The notes under the pieces are model-generated. The model searched no databases, was not told the DNA's origin, and worked only from the letters and a program-made list of their open reading frames with translations. DNA of 6,248 nucleotides, taken from the NCBI GenBank assembly GCA_934418295.1, contig CAKRWZ010000089.1:1-6248 (forward strand), read 5' to 3'. Source of the stretch: an uncultured Mediterraneibacter sp. (GTDB lineage: Bacteria; Bacillota; Clostridia; Lachnospirales; Lachnospiraceae). The position numbers were made by a program, and so were the translations under genes. Shown piece after piece: positions 1 to 6,168 of this stretch (its first letter is position 1; each line of letters starts with the position of its first letter).

Positions 1-549
1 TTCTCCATCTTTTCCATCCTGTCCGGATGGACCGGTAATATCAGACAACGCTACCAATTTTTTCCATTCCCCGTTAGGATAACGCCACTGAATCTCTGTA
101 TCAGTCATTTGCAGCTCAACATTCTCTCCGTTTTGTCCATCCGTTCCTGAAAGCGAAGACAATGCCACCAGATTTTTCCAGGAACCTCCGGTATATCTCC
201 ATTGGATATAAGAAGAATTCTTCCGAATCTCCACATTTTTACTGTTAGTTCCACTGACTCCGTTTTTTCCGTTTTGTCCATCCCTTCCGTCAGCGCCTTT
301 TAACTCTGAAAGTTTCACCAGATCGTGCCAGCTATCCTGACTGTCTGCCCGCCACTGGATTGCTTCTCCATTATTTCTTACTTCCATCGAATTTAAAACT
401 TCATTTTCTGTCTCGTTAACAGTCTCTTTCGCCGTTTTTTCTTTCTGTTGTCCGGCTTTCTCTGTCTCATTTTTCTTTCCGCACCCGGCAAAAATTACCA
501 AACAAGCACCTGTCAAAAAAACTGTCTCAAATATTTTTCGTTTTCTCAT
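1..549 (-). CDS. Collagen-like repeat lipoprotein, N-terminal part (runs off left edge)
   Basis: The frame is open from the ATG at 547-549 to base 1, giving 183 residues with no stop. An AAGGAGG ribosome-binding site lies at 561-567, 11 nt before the ATG. Residues 1-23 form a lipoprotein signal peptide: basic MRKRK, a hydrophobic core, then the lipobox FAGC with Cys23 as the likely lipidated residue. Residues 24-55 are a charged Lys/Glu/Thr-rich linker. After that a module occurs three times (about residues 56-83, 106-133 and 144-171), each with IQWR, a Trp 7 to 10 residues further on, then LV-x-LS. Each module is followed by Gly-X-Y collagen-like triplets (from Gly85, Gly135 and Gly173; mostly GQN, GKD, GRD types). 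Such modules are known from clostridial surface proteins and phage-like fibres, so an outward-facing membrane-anchored filament or adhesin is inferred. The C-terminal domain, which would show the function, lies outside the window. Confidence 0.85.
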   Translation of the reverse strand, partial: MRKRKIFETVFLTGACLVIFAGCGKKNETEKAGQQKEKTAKETVNETENEVLNSMEVRNNGEAIQWRADSQDSWHDLVKLSELKGADGRDGQNGKNGVSGTNSKNVEIRKNSSYIQWRYTGGSWKNLVALSSLSGTDGQNGENVELQMTDTEIQWRYPNGEWKKLVALSDITGPSGQDGKDGE

Positions 550-637
550 CTCGCCTTCTTCCTCCTTTTCTTCTGCTTTTCTTTCCTTTTAACCTTCCGT
601 ACATACTTTCTTTCCAGATCACAGAACGTTTCAGTTC

Positions 638-643
638 ATTATA
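638..643 (-). promoter_or_regulatory. Possible -10 box for the collagen-like lipoprotein
   Basis: A perfect TATAAT reads leftward about 90 bases before the lipoprotein ATG. The sequence 17 bases upstream (TATCAA) is a poor -35, so this is tentative. The whole gap 550-781 between the reductase stop and the lipoprotein holds no recognisable gene and no clear terminator; a short basic ORF in it is discussed under findings. Confidence 0.3.
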
Positions 644-781
644 TCTGGTGGACTCCTCTTTTGATATCACAGATACCTCCCCTCTTTTTACCCGCAATCA
701 CAGCTGTATTTAAATAAATCAACTCCTGATAAATAAATTCTTTTATAGTGTTCTCCTCACTCTGGCATAAACTCCAATATT

Positions 782-1774
782 TCAATTTTGTGAAATCTCG
801 TCAATCAACTTCAGCTCTTCCTCCGTAAACGGCGCACAGGAAATTGCCTTTACATTATCCAGGATCTGCTGTGGCTTGGATGCCCCGATCAGCACGCTTG
901 TGACTTCCTTGTGCTGAAGAAGCCATCCCAGAGCCATATCCGCCAGCTTTTCGCCACGCTGGGCGGCCAGATCGTTGAGTTTACGGATCTGCTCAAGTCT
1001 GTGCTCATCCAACGTACTTTCCTGCAGAAATCTCCCATCGGTACGAATGCGGCTGTCTTCCGGAATCCCATGAAGATAACGATCTGTCAGCTGTCCCTGA
1101 GCCAGCGGACTAAAGGTGATCAACCCTTTCTGAAGCTCTCTTGTCATTTCCTTCAACCCATTTTTTTCTACCGTTCGGTCAAAAATGGAATAACGGTTCT
1201 GATTGATCACGAACGGGCAATGTAAATCTTCCAAAATTACAGCTGCTTTTTTCAACGTCTCTCCGTCATAGTTGGAAAGTCCTGCATAAATTGCCTTGCC
1301 ACTTTGTACGGCACTTGCCAAAGCGCCCATGGTTTCCTCAAGCGGCGTATCCGAATCCATTCTGTGATGATAAAAAATGTCCACGTAGTCCAACCCCATA
1401 CGTTTCAGACTCTGATCCAGACTGGCAAGCAGATATTTCCGACTTCCCCAGTTTCCATAAGGACCATCCCACATTTCATACCCTGCCTTTGTTGTGATGA
1501 TCAGCTCATCGCGGTATATCCCCAGATCTTCTTTCAGAATACGCCCAAAATTTTTCTCTGCGCTTCCCGGTTCCGGTCCATAATTGTTTGCCAGATCAAA
1601 CTGTGTGATCCCGTTATCGAAAGCTGTAAAACAGAGTTCTCTCATGTTTTCAAAATTTGCTGTATCTCCGAAATTGTGCCACAGTCCCAATGACACTTTC
1701 GGAAGCATCAGCCCGCTGTTTCCACAACGATTGTATTCCATAGTCGCATATCTTTCTTTTACTGCAGTGTACAT
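782..1774 (-). CDS. gpr: Aldo/keto reductase, L-glyceraldehyde 3-phosphate reductase type (YghZ/AKR14)
   Basis: This 330-residue cytoplasmic NADPH-dependent aldo/keto reductase closely resembles E. coli YghZ (Gpr). That family reduces L-glyceraldehyde 3-phosphate and detoxifies methylglyoxal and related aldehydes. Stretches shared with it, from memory, include LSLGLWHNFG-like residues 28-36, FDLANNYGP (59-67), GSRKYLLASLDQSLKRMGL (110-128) and SVLIGAS (293-299). The expected catalytic tetrad is present: Asp60, Tyr65, Lys96 and His137 (in IFYHHR). SPLAQGQLT (222-230) and IGASKPQQILDN (297-308) match the cofactor-binding end of the barrel. Length is normal for the family and the gene appears intact. 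The ATG at 1774 is supported by GGGGAGGA at 1782-1789, 7 nt upstream; the next ATG (codon 12) has no such site. The gene is 151 bases from its upstream neighbour, so it probably has its own promoter. The physiological substrate in this organism is inferred from the family only. Confidence 0.92.
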   Translation of the reverse strand: MYTAVKERYATMEYNRCGNSGLMLPKVSLGLWHNFGDTANFENMRELCFTAFDNGITQFDLANNYGPEPGSAEKNFGRILKEDLGIYRDELIITTKAGYEMWDGPYGNWGSRKYLLASLDQSLKRMGLDYVDIFYHHRMDSDTPLEETMGALASAVQSGKAIYAGLSNYDGETLKKAAVILEDLHCPFVINQNRYSIFDRTVEKNGLKEMTRELQKGLITFSPLAQGQLTDRYLHGIPEDSRIRTDGRFLQESTLDEHRLEQIRKLNDLAAQRGEKLADMALGWLLQHKEVTSVLIGASKPQQILDNVKAISCAPFTEEELKLIDEISQN

Positions 1775-1851
1775 ATCCTATTCCTCCCCAATACATACAT
1801 TATTGTTTTCCCGTCATGGATCTCATTCTCACTTTATTTCTTTTATTCAAA

Positions 1852-1874
1852 AGTATAATTACATAGCATGCTAT
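1852..1874 (-). promoter_or_regulatory. Possible promoter of gpr with palindromic operator candidate
   Basis: A -10-like TATACT reads leftward at 1852-1857. Immediately upstream, at 1863-1874, is a perfect 12-bp palindrome, ATAGCATGCTAT. If TATACT is the -10, the palindrome fills most of the 17-base spacer to the -35, a usual place for a repressor site. The -35 position itself (ATTTTT) is weak. The region is generally AT-rich, so both the promoter and the operator role are inferences. Confidence 0.3.
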
Positions 1875-1925
1875 AAAAATATCTAAACTTTCTTTTGTGT
1901 AAAACCAGATCTTCCTTTAACGTGC

Positions 1926-2546
1926 CTAATAATCAAACTTCCCGTCGTTCTTTTCTTCTAACGCTTTGATCATATGATAGGTATATTCGTTATAAGGCAT
2001 CGGTATCCCCAACTCCTTTCCCATGCGGACCAATACACCGGAAAACATCTCAATCTCTGTATGTCGTCCCGCATCCAGATCCTGCAATGTAGAATAACGT
2101 GCTGAAGACGGAACCATGCTTCCTATATTAGAAGAAGCATCCGCTTTACTCATATCAATCCCCTTTGCTGCCGCAACTGCTTTTAACTCTTTTCCAAGTT
2201 CACGGCTGATCACTTTCATATGGACACTGTCATTGTAGCACCCAACACCCGCCCCCAGAATCGCTTGCGGCAGATTATTGCAAACATTTAAGAGAAATTT
2301 GCTCCATATTTCTTCCTGAATATGTTCGGTAGAACGAAAATGAATCCCTGTACCCGTAAACAATTCTTCGATCGCACACACGCGCCCGCTTCTATACGGA
2401 ACAGATTTTTCTCCAAAAATAATGCCGATCGTCGTATCCGGATCAAAATGATACCCGTCTTTTTCTCCACGGGATGCGATTTTAATCAATGAATATAAAA
2501 CGTGAGAAGCTCCTAATTTCTCAGTACCATTACAATCATTATACAA
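1926..2546 (-). pseudogene. 5'-truncated ketopantoate reductase-family gene (ApbA/PanE C-terminal domain only)
   Basis: The open frame of 206 codons matches the C-terminal two thirds of the ketopantoate reductase/ApbA family, enzymes that reduce 2-dehydropantoate or similar 2-oxo acids with NADPH. The family's catalytic residues are visible as Lys83, Asn87 and Asn91 (KFLLNVCNN) and Glu164 (HTEIE), followed by the conserved GIPMPYNEYTYHMIKAL end. What is missing is the first part, about 100 residues, with the GxGxxG Rossmann fold that binds the cofactor. Full members are about 300 residues. The frame opens only after a TAA at 2556-2558; the first possible start is a TTG at 2546 without any ribosome-binding site, and the amidase gene ends 16 bases further upstream. 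No Rossmann remnant was seen elsewhere in the window. I therefore read it as a decayed gene left by a deletion or insertion. A short translated domain is possible but would be unlikely to act as a reductase. Confidence 0.75.
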
Positions 2547-2562
2547 AGAAAGGATTTAAAAA

Positions 2563-3585
2563 TCAATTTGTATCATTTTGTATCACTTGAATGCGGACTG
2601 CTTCTATCTGCTTTTTCATTCCTACGGATCCGGTAGCAAAGCCCGACTTTACCCACCCGGTCCATCCGACACTTTGGACATGGGTCTGATATCTCAATCG
2701 ATACCCTGCCGGCATTCCTTCTGTTTCCAAAATAAAAGCTTCCAATCGTTTTCCCTGCCCTTTTGTCCCAATTAAGGTTCCCGATTCAACATTTCCGAGA
2801 TCGATCCAGCCTTTTCCCTGGAGATGTACTTTGGCCCGGATTTTTAACCGGACTCCCAAACGCTTTTCAACTTCCCCGAAATCCAGCCAAAACCCTTCCA
2901 GACGCTTCGAATATCCGACAGTTCCTGCGATCTGTCCGTCCCGGACAACCGGGCAGTCCCCTAAGCCTTGTACATGTGCTCTGTATCTTATCCCCCAGTC
3001 ATTTAAAGGCTCTCCCGGAATCTGTTTCGGAACTTGTTTTGGAGTTTCTTCTGCAGTTTGTTTTCCGGCCGAAATATATTTTTTCCCATCGGCGGCGCAA
3101 AATCCCTTTGCAATCGCCTCGCCCAGCACCTCTACGTTCCCTGTGATCCATTCCGCAGAATCTTTTTTATCATGAAAAGCACATTCCAGATAAACACACA
3201 ACATTTTGGTATGGCTGATCTCATATAAATCATTCCTCACAAGAATCCCAAGATCTTTCCAGGGAGTACACTCTGCTACCGCTTTGTATACAGCCTGCAC
3301 ATATTTGTTCGTGATACTGCCTGCATAACACAATCCCATGGTTCCTTTTGATGTTCCGCCGGCATTCGTATGGATCGGCAAATGTACATCCGCCTGCCAT
3401 GCGTTTGCCTCCTCTACGTTTTTGACATAAGACTGTCCTTCCGGCGCTTTTTTTACTGTATATCCATTTCGTTCCAATGCCGTTTTTGCTGCAGCTGCAA
3501 TCCGATTACACTGAACTTGTTCTGTTGTATTCCCGGCTGCATACAGATTCCGCGGCTGTGCACTTGGACTCAAATAAATTTTCAT
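2563..3585 (-). CDS. N-acetylmuramoyl-L-alanine amidase-like protein with three ChW repeats
   Basis: This 340-residue protein has two parts. Residues 1-165 resemble the Amidase_3 fold, zinc enzymes that cut the MurNAc to L-alanine bond of peptidoglycan: Glu22 in GNTTE, His72 in LPIHTNAGG, Glu134 in YLECAFHD. The first zinc-binding His, normally in a GHGG motif after strand 1, is not seen; the segment reads YLSPSAQ instead, a pattern I recall in a clostridial subfamily. A Lys/Pro/Glu-rich linker (171-196) leads to three clostridial ChW repeats at about 198-235, 246-285 and 295-335 (RYRAHVQ, RAKVHLQGKGW, RYQTHVQSVGW), usually cell-wall or surface binding. The first repeat has lost its central GW. 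No signal peptide is seen, which is odd for a wall hydrolase. The ATG at 3585 is chosen because AAGGAGG sits at 3593-3599, 7 nt away; a longer frame from 3669 lacks a good site and adds no domain. Confidence 0.8.
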   Translation of the reverse strand: MKIYLSPSAQPRNLYAAGNTTEQVQCNRIAAAAKTALERNGYTVKKAPEGQSYVKNVEEANAWQADVHLPIHTNAGGTSKGTMGLCYAGSITNKYVQAVYKAVAECTPWKDLGILVRNDLYEISHTKMLCVYLECAFHDKKDSAEWITGNVEVLGEAIAKGFCAADGKKYISAGKQTAEETPKQVPKQIPGEPLNDWGIRYRAHVQGLGDCPVVRDGQIAGTVGYSKRLEGFWLDFGEVEKRLGVRLKIRAKVHLQGKGWIDLGNVESGTLIGTKGQGKRLEAFILETEGMPAGYRLRYQTHVQSVGWTGWVKSGFATGSVGMKKQIEAVRIQVIQNDTN

Positions 3586-3622
3586 GTCATCTCCTCCTTG
3601 TACTATATGTATTACGCGGAAA

Positions 3623-3650
3623 ATTTTACGAATGTGACAATTTTCCCCAA
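3623..3650 (-). promoter_or_regulatory. Possible promoter of the amidase gene
   Basis: Reading leftward, TTGGGG at 3645-3650 and TAAAAT at 3623-3628 are 16 bases apart and would start transcription about 30 bases before the amidase ATG. The -10 matches consensus in five of six positions, the -35 only in its TTG. Confidence 0.35.
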
Positions 3651-3686
3651 AAGCATCCAATTCGTTCATATTTTAGCCTCTTTTAG

Positions 3687-3695
3687 TGCTATAAT
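3687..3695 (+). promoter_or_regulatory. Extended -10 promoter of the MATE gene
   Basis: TGCTATAAT is a perfect extended -10 element (TGnTATAAT), 34 bases upstream of the MATE start codon. No good -35 is visible, which fits the extended -10 class. It lies back to back with the amidase promoter candidate, so the 144-base gap is a divergent promoter region. Confidence 0.6.
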
Positions 3696-3729
3696 AACGT
3701 CCGGATCTTTTGGGAAGGAGAAATGTTAT

Positions 3730-5070
3730 ATGTCTAAAACTAAAGAAATGGATTTGACTGCCGGAAAACCCTTTCATTCTTTGTTAAAATTTGCTGTTCC
3801 CGTTATTTTAGGAAATATATTCCAGCTTTTTTATACATTGGCAGATTCCGTGATCGTCGGAAAAACTTTAGGCGCTGATTCCTTGGCTGCCGTAGGTTCC
3901 ACCAGCATCGTCATCTATTTTGTATTCTGCTTTATCAACGGCTTTACCGGAGGCTTCGGTATCTGTCTCGGACAACGCTGTGGTGCAAAAGATGAGAATG
4001 GTATGCGGAAAAGTGTTGCAGTATCTCTTCTTTTGAGTATTCTCTTTACCATTGTACTGACACTCATCTGTTGTCTGTTTTCCCGACAGATTTTACATTT
4101 TATGAGGATTCCTGCCGACATTTCCTCAGAAGCCTATTCTTACATGTTTGTCGTTCTTCTCGGCACCGGTGCAACCATTTTTTATAACATGATCTCTAAT
4201 ATACTGCGAGCACTGGGGGACAGTAAAACTCCCTTATATTTTCTGGTCTTTTCCTCCGTCCTGAACGTTTTTTTGGACATTCTTTTTATCGTTCCGTTTA
4301 AAATGGGCGTAGCCGGAGCTGCATGGGCCACCGTTCTGTCCCAATTCCTTTCGGCTCTTTTCAGTCTGCTTGTCGGTCTGAAAACATTTTCTGTGCTCCG
4401 CATCCGTCGCAGCGATTTTCAACAGTTAAAACCAACCATCATCTTACATTTAAAAACCGGCTTCCCCATGGGCTTTCAAATGTCTATCATGTGCATCGGG
4501 CAGCTCGCCATGCAGACTGTCGTAAATGCTTTAGGTACTTCTGCAGTTGCCGGGTATACCGCAGCCTCCAAAGCTGATCAACTTTCTGTCCTGATAAATA
4601 ACGCTATGATGACTGCCATTTCAAACTATGTCGCACAAAACTTTGGTGCCGGCAACAAAGAACGAATCCGTCAGGGAGTTCGTGCCAGTCTTCTCCAAAC
4701 TGAACTTTTTAATCTGGTCATATGTGTCAGTATACTTTTTCTTCGTCATCCCATTGTCCGTCTTTTTCTCTCTTCTCCTACGAAAGAAATTTATCACTAT
4801 TCCGATGCCTACCTCTCGATCATCGCACCTTTCTATTTTTTACTCGGATTACTGGCCGTTTACAGAACCGCAATCCAAAGTATGCAAAACGGCAAAATTC
4901 CTTTCACTGCCTGCATCATCGAACTTGTCATGCGCATTGCTGCCACTGTCGGACTTTCCGGACTGCTCGGCTATACTTCTGTCTGTATTGCCAGTCCCCT
5001 TGCTTGGCTGGGTGCCTGCGCATTACTGATACCGGCTTATTATAAAATCATAAAAGCAGTACCCTTTTAA
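3730..5070 (+). CDS. MATE family multidrug/toxin efflux transporter
   Basis: This 446-residue integral membrane protein belongs to the MATE family (MOP superfamily), which exports cationic drugs, dyes or metabolites in exchange for Na+ or H+. About twelve hydrophobic segments are visible across the length, in two related halves. Family-typical pieces are PVILGNIFQLFYTLADSVIVG (about 24-44), the loop motif RALGDSKTP (160-168) with GVAGAAWAT after it, and in the second half GYTAASKADQ and ISNYVAQNFGAGN. Length is normal for the family and no break is seen. The ATG at 3730 has AAGGAG at 3715-3720 with 9 nt spacing; the frame is open further upstream to 3370, but that part is antisense to the amidase gene and is not transporter-like. 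It stands alone on the plus strand, so it is probably monocistronic. The substrate cannot be read from the sequence. Confidence 0.93.
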   Translation: MSKTKEMDLTAGKPFHSLLKFAVPVILGNIFQLFYTLADSVIVGKTLGADSLAAVGSTSIVIYFVFCFINGFTGGFGICLGQRCGAKDENGMRKSVAVSLLLSILFTIVLTLICCLFSRQILHFMRIPADISSEAYSYMFVVLLGTGATIFYNMISNILRALGDSKTPLYFLVFSSVLNVFLDILFIVPFKMGVAGAAWATVLSQFLSALFSLLVGLKTFSVLRIRRSDFQQLKPTIILHLKTGFPMGFQMSIMCIGQLAMQTVVNALGTSAVAGYTAASKADQLSVLINNAMMTAISNYVAQNFGAGNKERIRQGVRASLLQTELFNLVICVSILFLRHPIVRLFLSSPTKEIYHYSDAYLSIIAPFYFLLGLLAVYRTAIQSMQNGKIPFTACIIELVMRIAATVGLSGLLGYTSVCIASPLAWLGACALLIPAYYKIIKAVPF

Positions 5071-5085
5071 TCATGGATACTGCTT
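5041..5085 (-). terminator. Hairpin between convergent genes, probably terminator of the DUF6472 operon
   Basis: AAGCAGTA (5054-5061) and TACTGCTT (5078-5085) are perfect complements, with a possible inner CC/GG pairing in the 16-base loop. Reading leftward the stem is followed by a T-rich tail (TTATGATTTTAT), as expected for intrinsic termination of the minus-strand operon. For the plus strand the hairpin spans the MATE stop codon (5068-5070) and is followed by a weaker T-rich run, so it may work both ways. Confidence 0.5.
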
Positions 5086-5175
5086 CTCTATATCTGCTTT
5101 CCCTCATCTGATTTTCTGCATCTGCTTTCTTACATTTTCTTTCTTTTATCTGCTTTTTTACATCTGCTTTCTCAC
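5078..5175. repeat. 14-bp tandem repeat array (about six to seven degenerate units)
   Basis: Units start at 5092, 5106, 5120, 5134, 5148 and 5162, exactly 14 bases apart; the plus-strand consensus is about ATCTGCTTTCTTAC. The units at 5092, 5120, 5148 and 5162 share ATCTGCTTT; 5106 has one change in it and 5134 is strongly degenerate. A further diverged unit at 5078 forms the right arm of the terminator hairpin. The two rightmost units cover the last codons and the stop of the small cysteine protein gene. Confidence 0.75.
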
Positions 5176-5340
5176 GATTCGATATTCATCTCCGGACTGA
5201 TAATAGGAACAATCCGAAAAATTTCCTCGAATGAATTTTTCCATTTCATCCTCATCCAAATTTATCGTACAAATATAGTATTCCAAATCTTCATCATATA
5301 CATAATTTGCACAATCTTCACAGTTCGTCTTTCCTTTCAT
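5158..5340 (-). CDS. Small four-cysteine protein, DUF6472-like
   Basis: This 60-residue acidic protein has four cysteines, Cys7, Cys10, Cys24 and Cys44, in the order CxxC-x13-C-x19-C. The core CANYVYDEDLEYYIC, NLDEDEMEKF and DCSYY, and the ending DEYRIVRKQM, recall the small uncharacterised DUF6472 proteins common in Lachnospiraceae. The cysteine spacing suggests a structural zinc or metal site, but no function is known to me. No signal peptide or membrane segment is seen, so it should be cytoplasmic. The ATG at 5340 is preferred over the in-frame TTG at 5346 because the AGGAG site ends 7 nt before it; the TTG would be almost on top of it. That site overlaps the TAG of the upstream lipoprotein, with a 10-base gap between the genes, which points to one operon and probable translational coupling. 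Its 3' end lies within the 14-bp repeat array. Confidence 0.85.
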   Translation of the reverse strand: MKGKTNCEDCANYVYDEDLEYYICTINLDEDEMEKFIRGNFSDCSYYQSGDEYRIVRKQM

Positions 5341-5350
5341 TCTCAAACTC

Positions 5351-6043
5351 CTAAAATCCCATTGCCGTCATATCCAACAGCACGTTGTCCAGTTTCTGTA
5401 AATCTTCTTTTTCTATTACAAAATTTTTGAAACCTGTTTTCTTTACCCGTATTGTTACAACTTTCTCTTCCCCATAAGTGATATGCGCCCCATGCTCCTC
5501 CAGAATCTGAAACAAAAGTTCATACACCTTTTCCCGTGCTTCCTGATCATTTGGTAAGGGCGTTCCGGAGGCGGCAGCCGAAGCAGTCACTTCCTCATAA
5601 TAAGCATCCACAGCCTGCCCCAGTTCTTCTTCTATATCAGAGAACATATTGTATGGATTCACTTTTATCGATACCAGATATTCTCCATTTTTCTTTTTTA
5701 CACTGTCCACAGAATAAAACGCTGACTTTAAAAAATCCTCAAATAACTCTCGATATTTTCCTTGCAATTCTTCCGAAATATTTGCATTCTCCACATAAGA
5801 CATACACTCCTTTAACCTGCGTTTGTGTAGCTTTTGCGCTTCCTTTTTCTCACATCCGGTTACTTTCATGTATGTATCATAAGAGGCTTTATATGCAGCG
5901 TCTAAACTGCCTGCTACGTATTCCATGGCATCCGTCTTCGCTCCGCAGCCTACTGTAGAAAGGATCGTCAAGAAGATCAACAGCAGGCTGCAACAGATTT
6001 TTACTCGTTTTCTTTTATATTTCATCCCTCTTAAACTATTCAT
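5351..6043 (-). CDS. Putative lipoprotein of unknown function
   Basis: A 230-residue protein with a lipoprotein signal peptide: basic KYKRKR (8-13), hydrophobic core CCSLLLIFLTILSTV and Cys33 in TVGC as the likely lipidated residue. The mature part is charged and mostly helical-looking. It includes YVAGSLDAAYK (42-52), a VTGCEKKEAQKL segment (61-72), a strand-like EYLVSIKVNPYNMF (121-134) and a second strand-like VVTIRVKK (195-202). The order recalls the DUF5105-like lipoproteins of clostridia, but I am not sure of the family and assign no function. It should sit on the outer face of the membrane. Two in-frame ATGs, 6043 and 6025, lie inside a tandem duplication; both have a GGG-rich site directly adjacent rather than at normal spacing, so the true start is uncertain. 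The downstream four-cysteine gene follows after 10 bases. Confidence 0.85.
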   Translation of the reverse strand: MNSLRGMKYKRKRVKICCSLLLIFLTILSTVGCGAKTDAMEYVAGSLDAAYKASYDTYMKVTGCEKKEAQKLHKRRLKECMSYVENANISEELQGKYRELFEDFLKSAFYSVDSVKKKNGEYLVSIKVNPYNMFSDIEEELGQAVDAYYEEVTASAAASGTPLPNDQEAREKVYELLFQILEEHGAHITYGEEKVVTIRVKKTGFKNFVIEKEDLQKLDNVLLDMTAMGF

Positions 6044-6085
6044 TCCCCTTAAATCATCCCTCTTAAATTATTCATTTCCCTTAAA
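6022..6085 (-). repeat. 32-bp tandem duplication covering the lipoprotein start region
   Basis: Bases 6085-6054 and 6053-6022, read leftward, are two adjacent 32-base copies differing at only two positions (A/G changes). Each copy itself holds two related 14-base pieces of the form TTTAAGRGRRATGA, so the region contains four purine-rich-site-plus-ATG units. The annotated lipoprotein starts (6043, 6025) are in the second copy. In the first copy the equivalent ATG (6075) opens an eight-codon frame ending in TAA at 6049-6051. Confidence 0.85.
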
Positions 6086-6103
6086 CCGCATAGCAAGCCA
6101 CAT

Positions 6104-6109
6104 AGTATA
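6104..6109 (-). promoter_or_regulatory. Possible -10 box of the lipoprotein/DUF6472 operon
   Basis: TATACT reads leftward 60 bases before the first lipoprotein ATG and 28 bases after the upstream terminator, where a promoter is expected. No good -35 is seen at 16-18 bases. Confidence 0.35.
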
Positions 6110-6136
6110 ACCTGCTTTTCCAAATATCCATATAGT

Positions 6137-6168
6137 AAAAAAGTGCAATCTCTTCCCGAGATTACACT
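6137..6168 (-). terminator. Intrinsic terminator of the upstream minus-strand transcript
   Basis: Reading leftward, AGTGTAATCTC (6168-6158) pairs with GAGATTGCACT (6152-6142) over 11 positions with one G-U pair, loop GGGAA, followed by a run of six T (6142-6137). This is a textbook Rho-independent terminator and separates the lipoprotein operon from whatever lies to the right. Confidence 0.88.

Noticed and set aside
448..717. Plus-strand 89-codon hydrophobic ORF
   Set aside because: It lies antisense to the signal peptide and ribosome-binding region of the collagen-like lipoprotein; its Phe/Ser/Leu composition is what the reverse complement of purine-rich sequence gives, and it has no ribosome-binding site.
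3586..3669. 28-residue upstream extension of the amidase
   Set aside because: The ATG at 3669 lacks a ribosome-binding site, the extension is not a signal peptide, and AAGGAGG sits at the right distance from the ATG at 3585.
3370..3729. Long in-frame N-terminal extension of the MATE protein
   Set aside because: It is antisense to the amidase coding region, upstream of the promoter-like TGCTATAAT, and the ATG at 3730 has a good ribosome-binding site and gives the normal family length.
5078..5175. CRISPR array
   Set aside because: The units are 14 bases and directly abutting, without spacers of constant length, and there are no cas genes.
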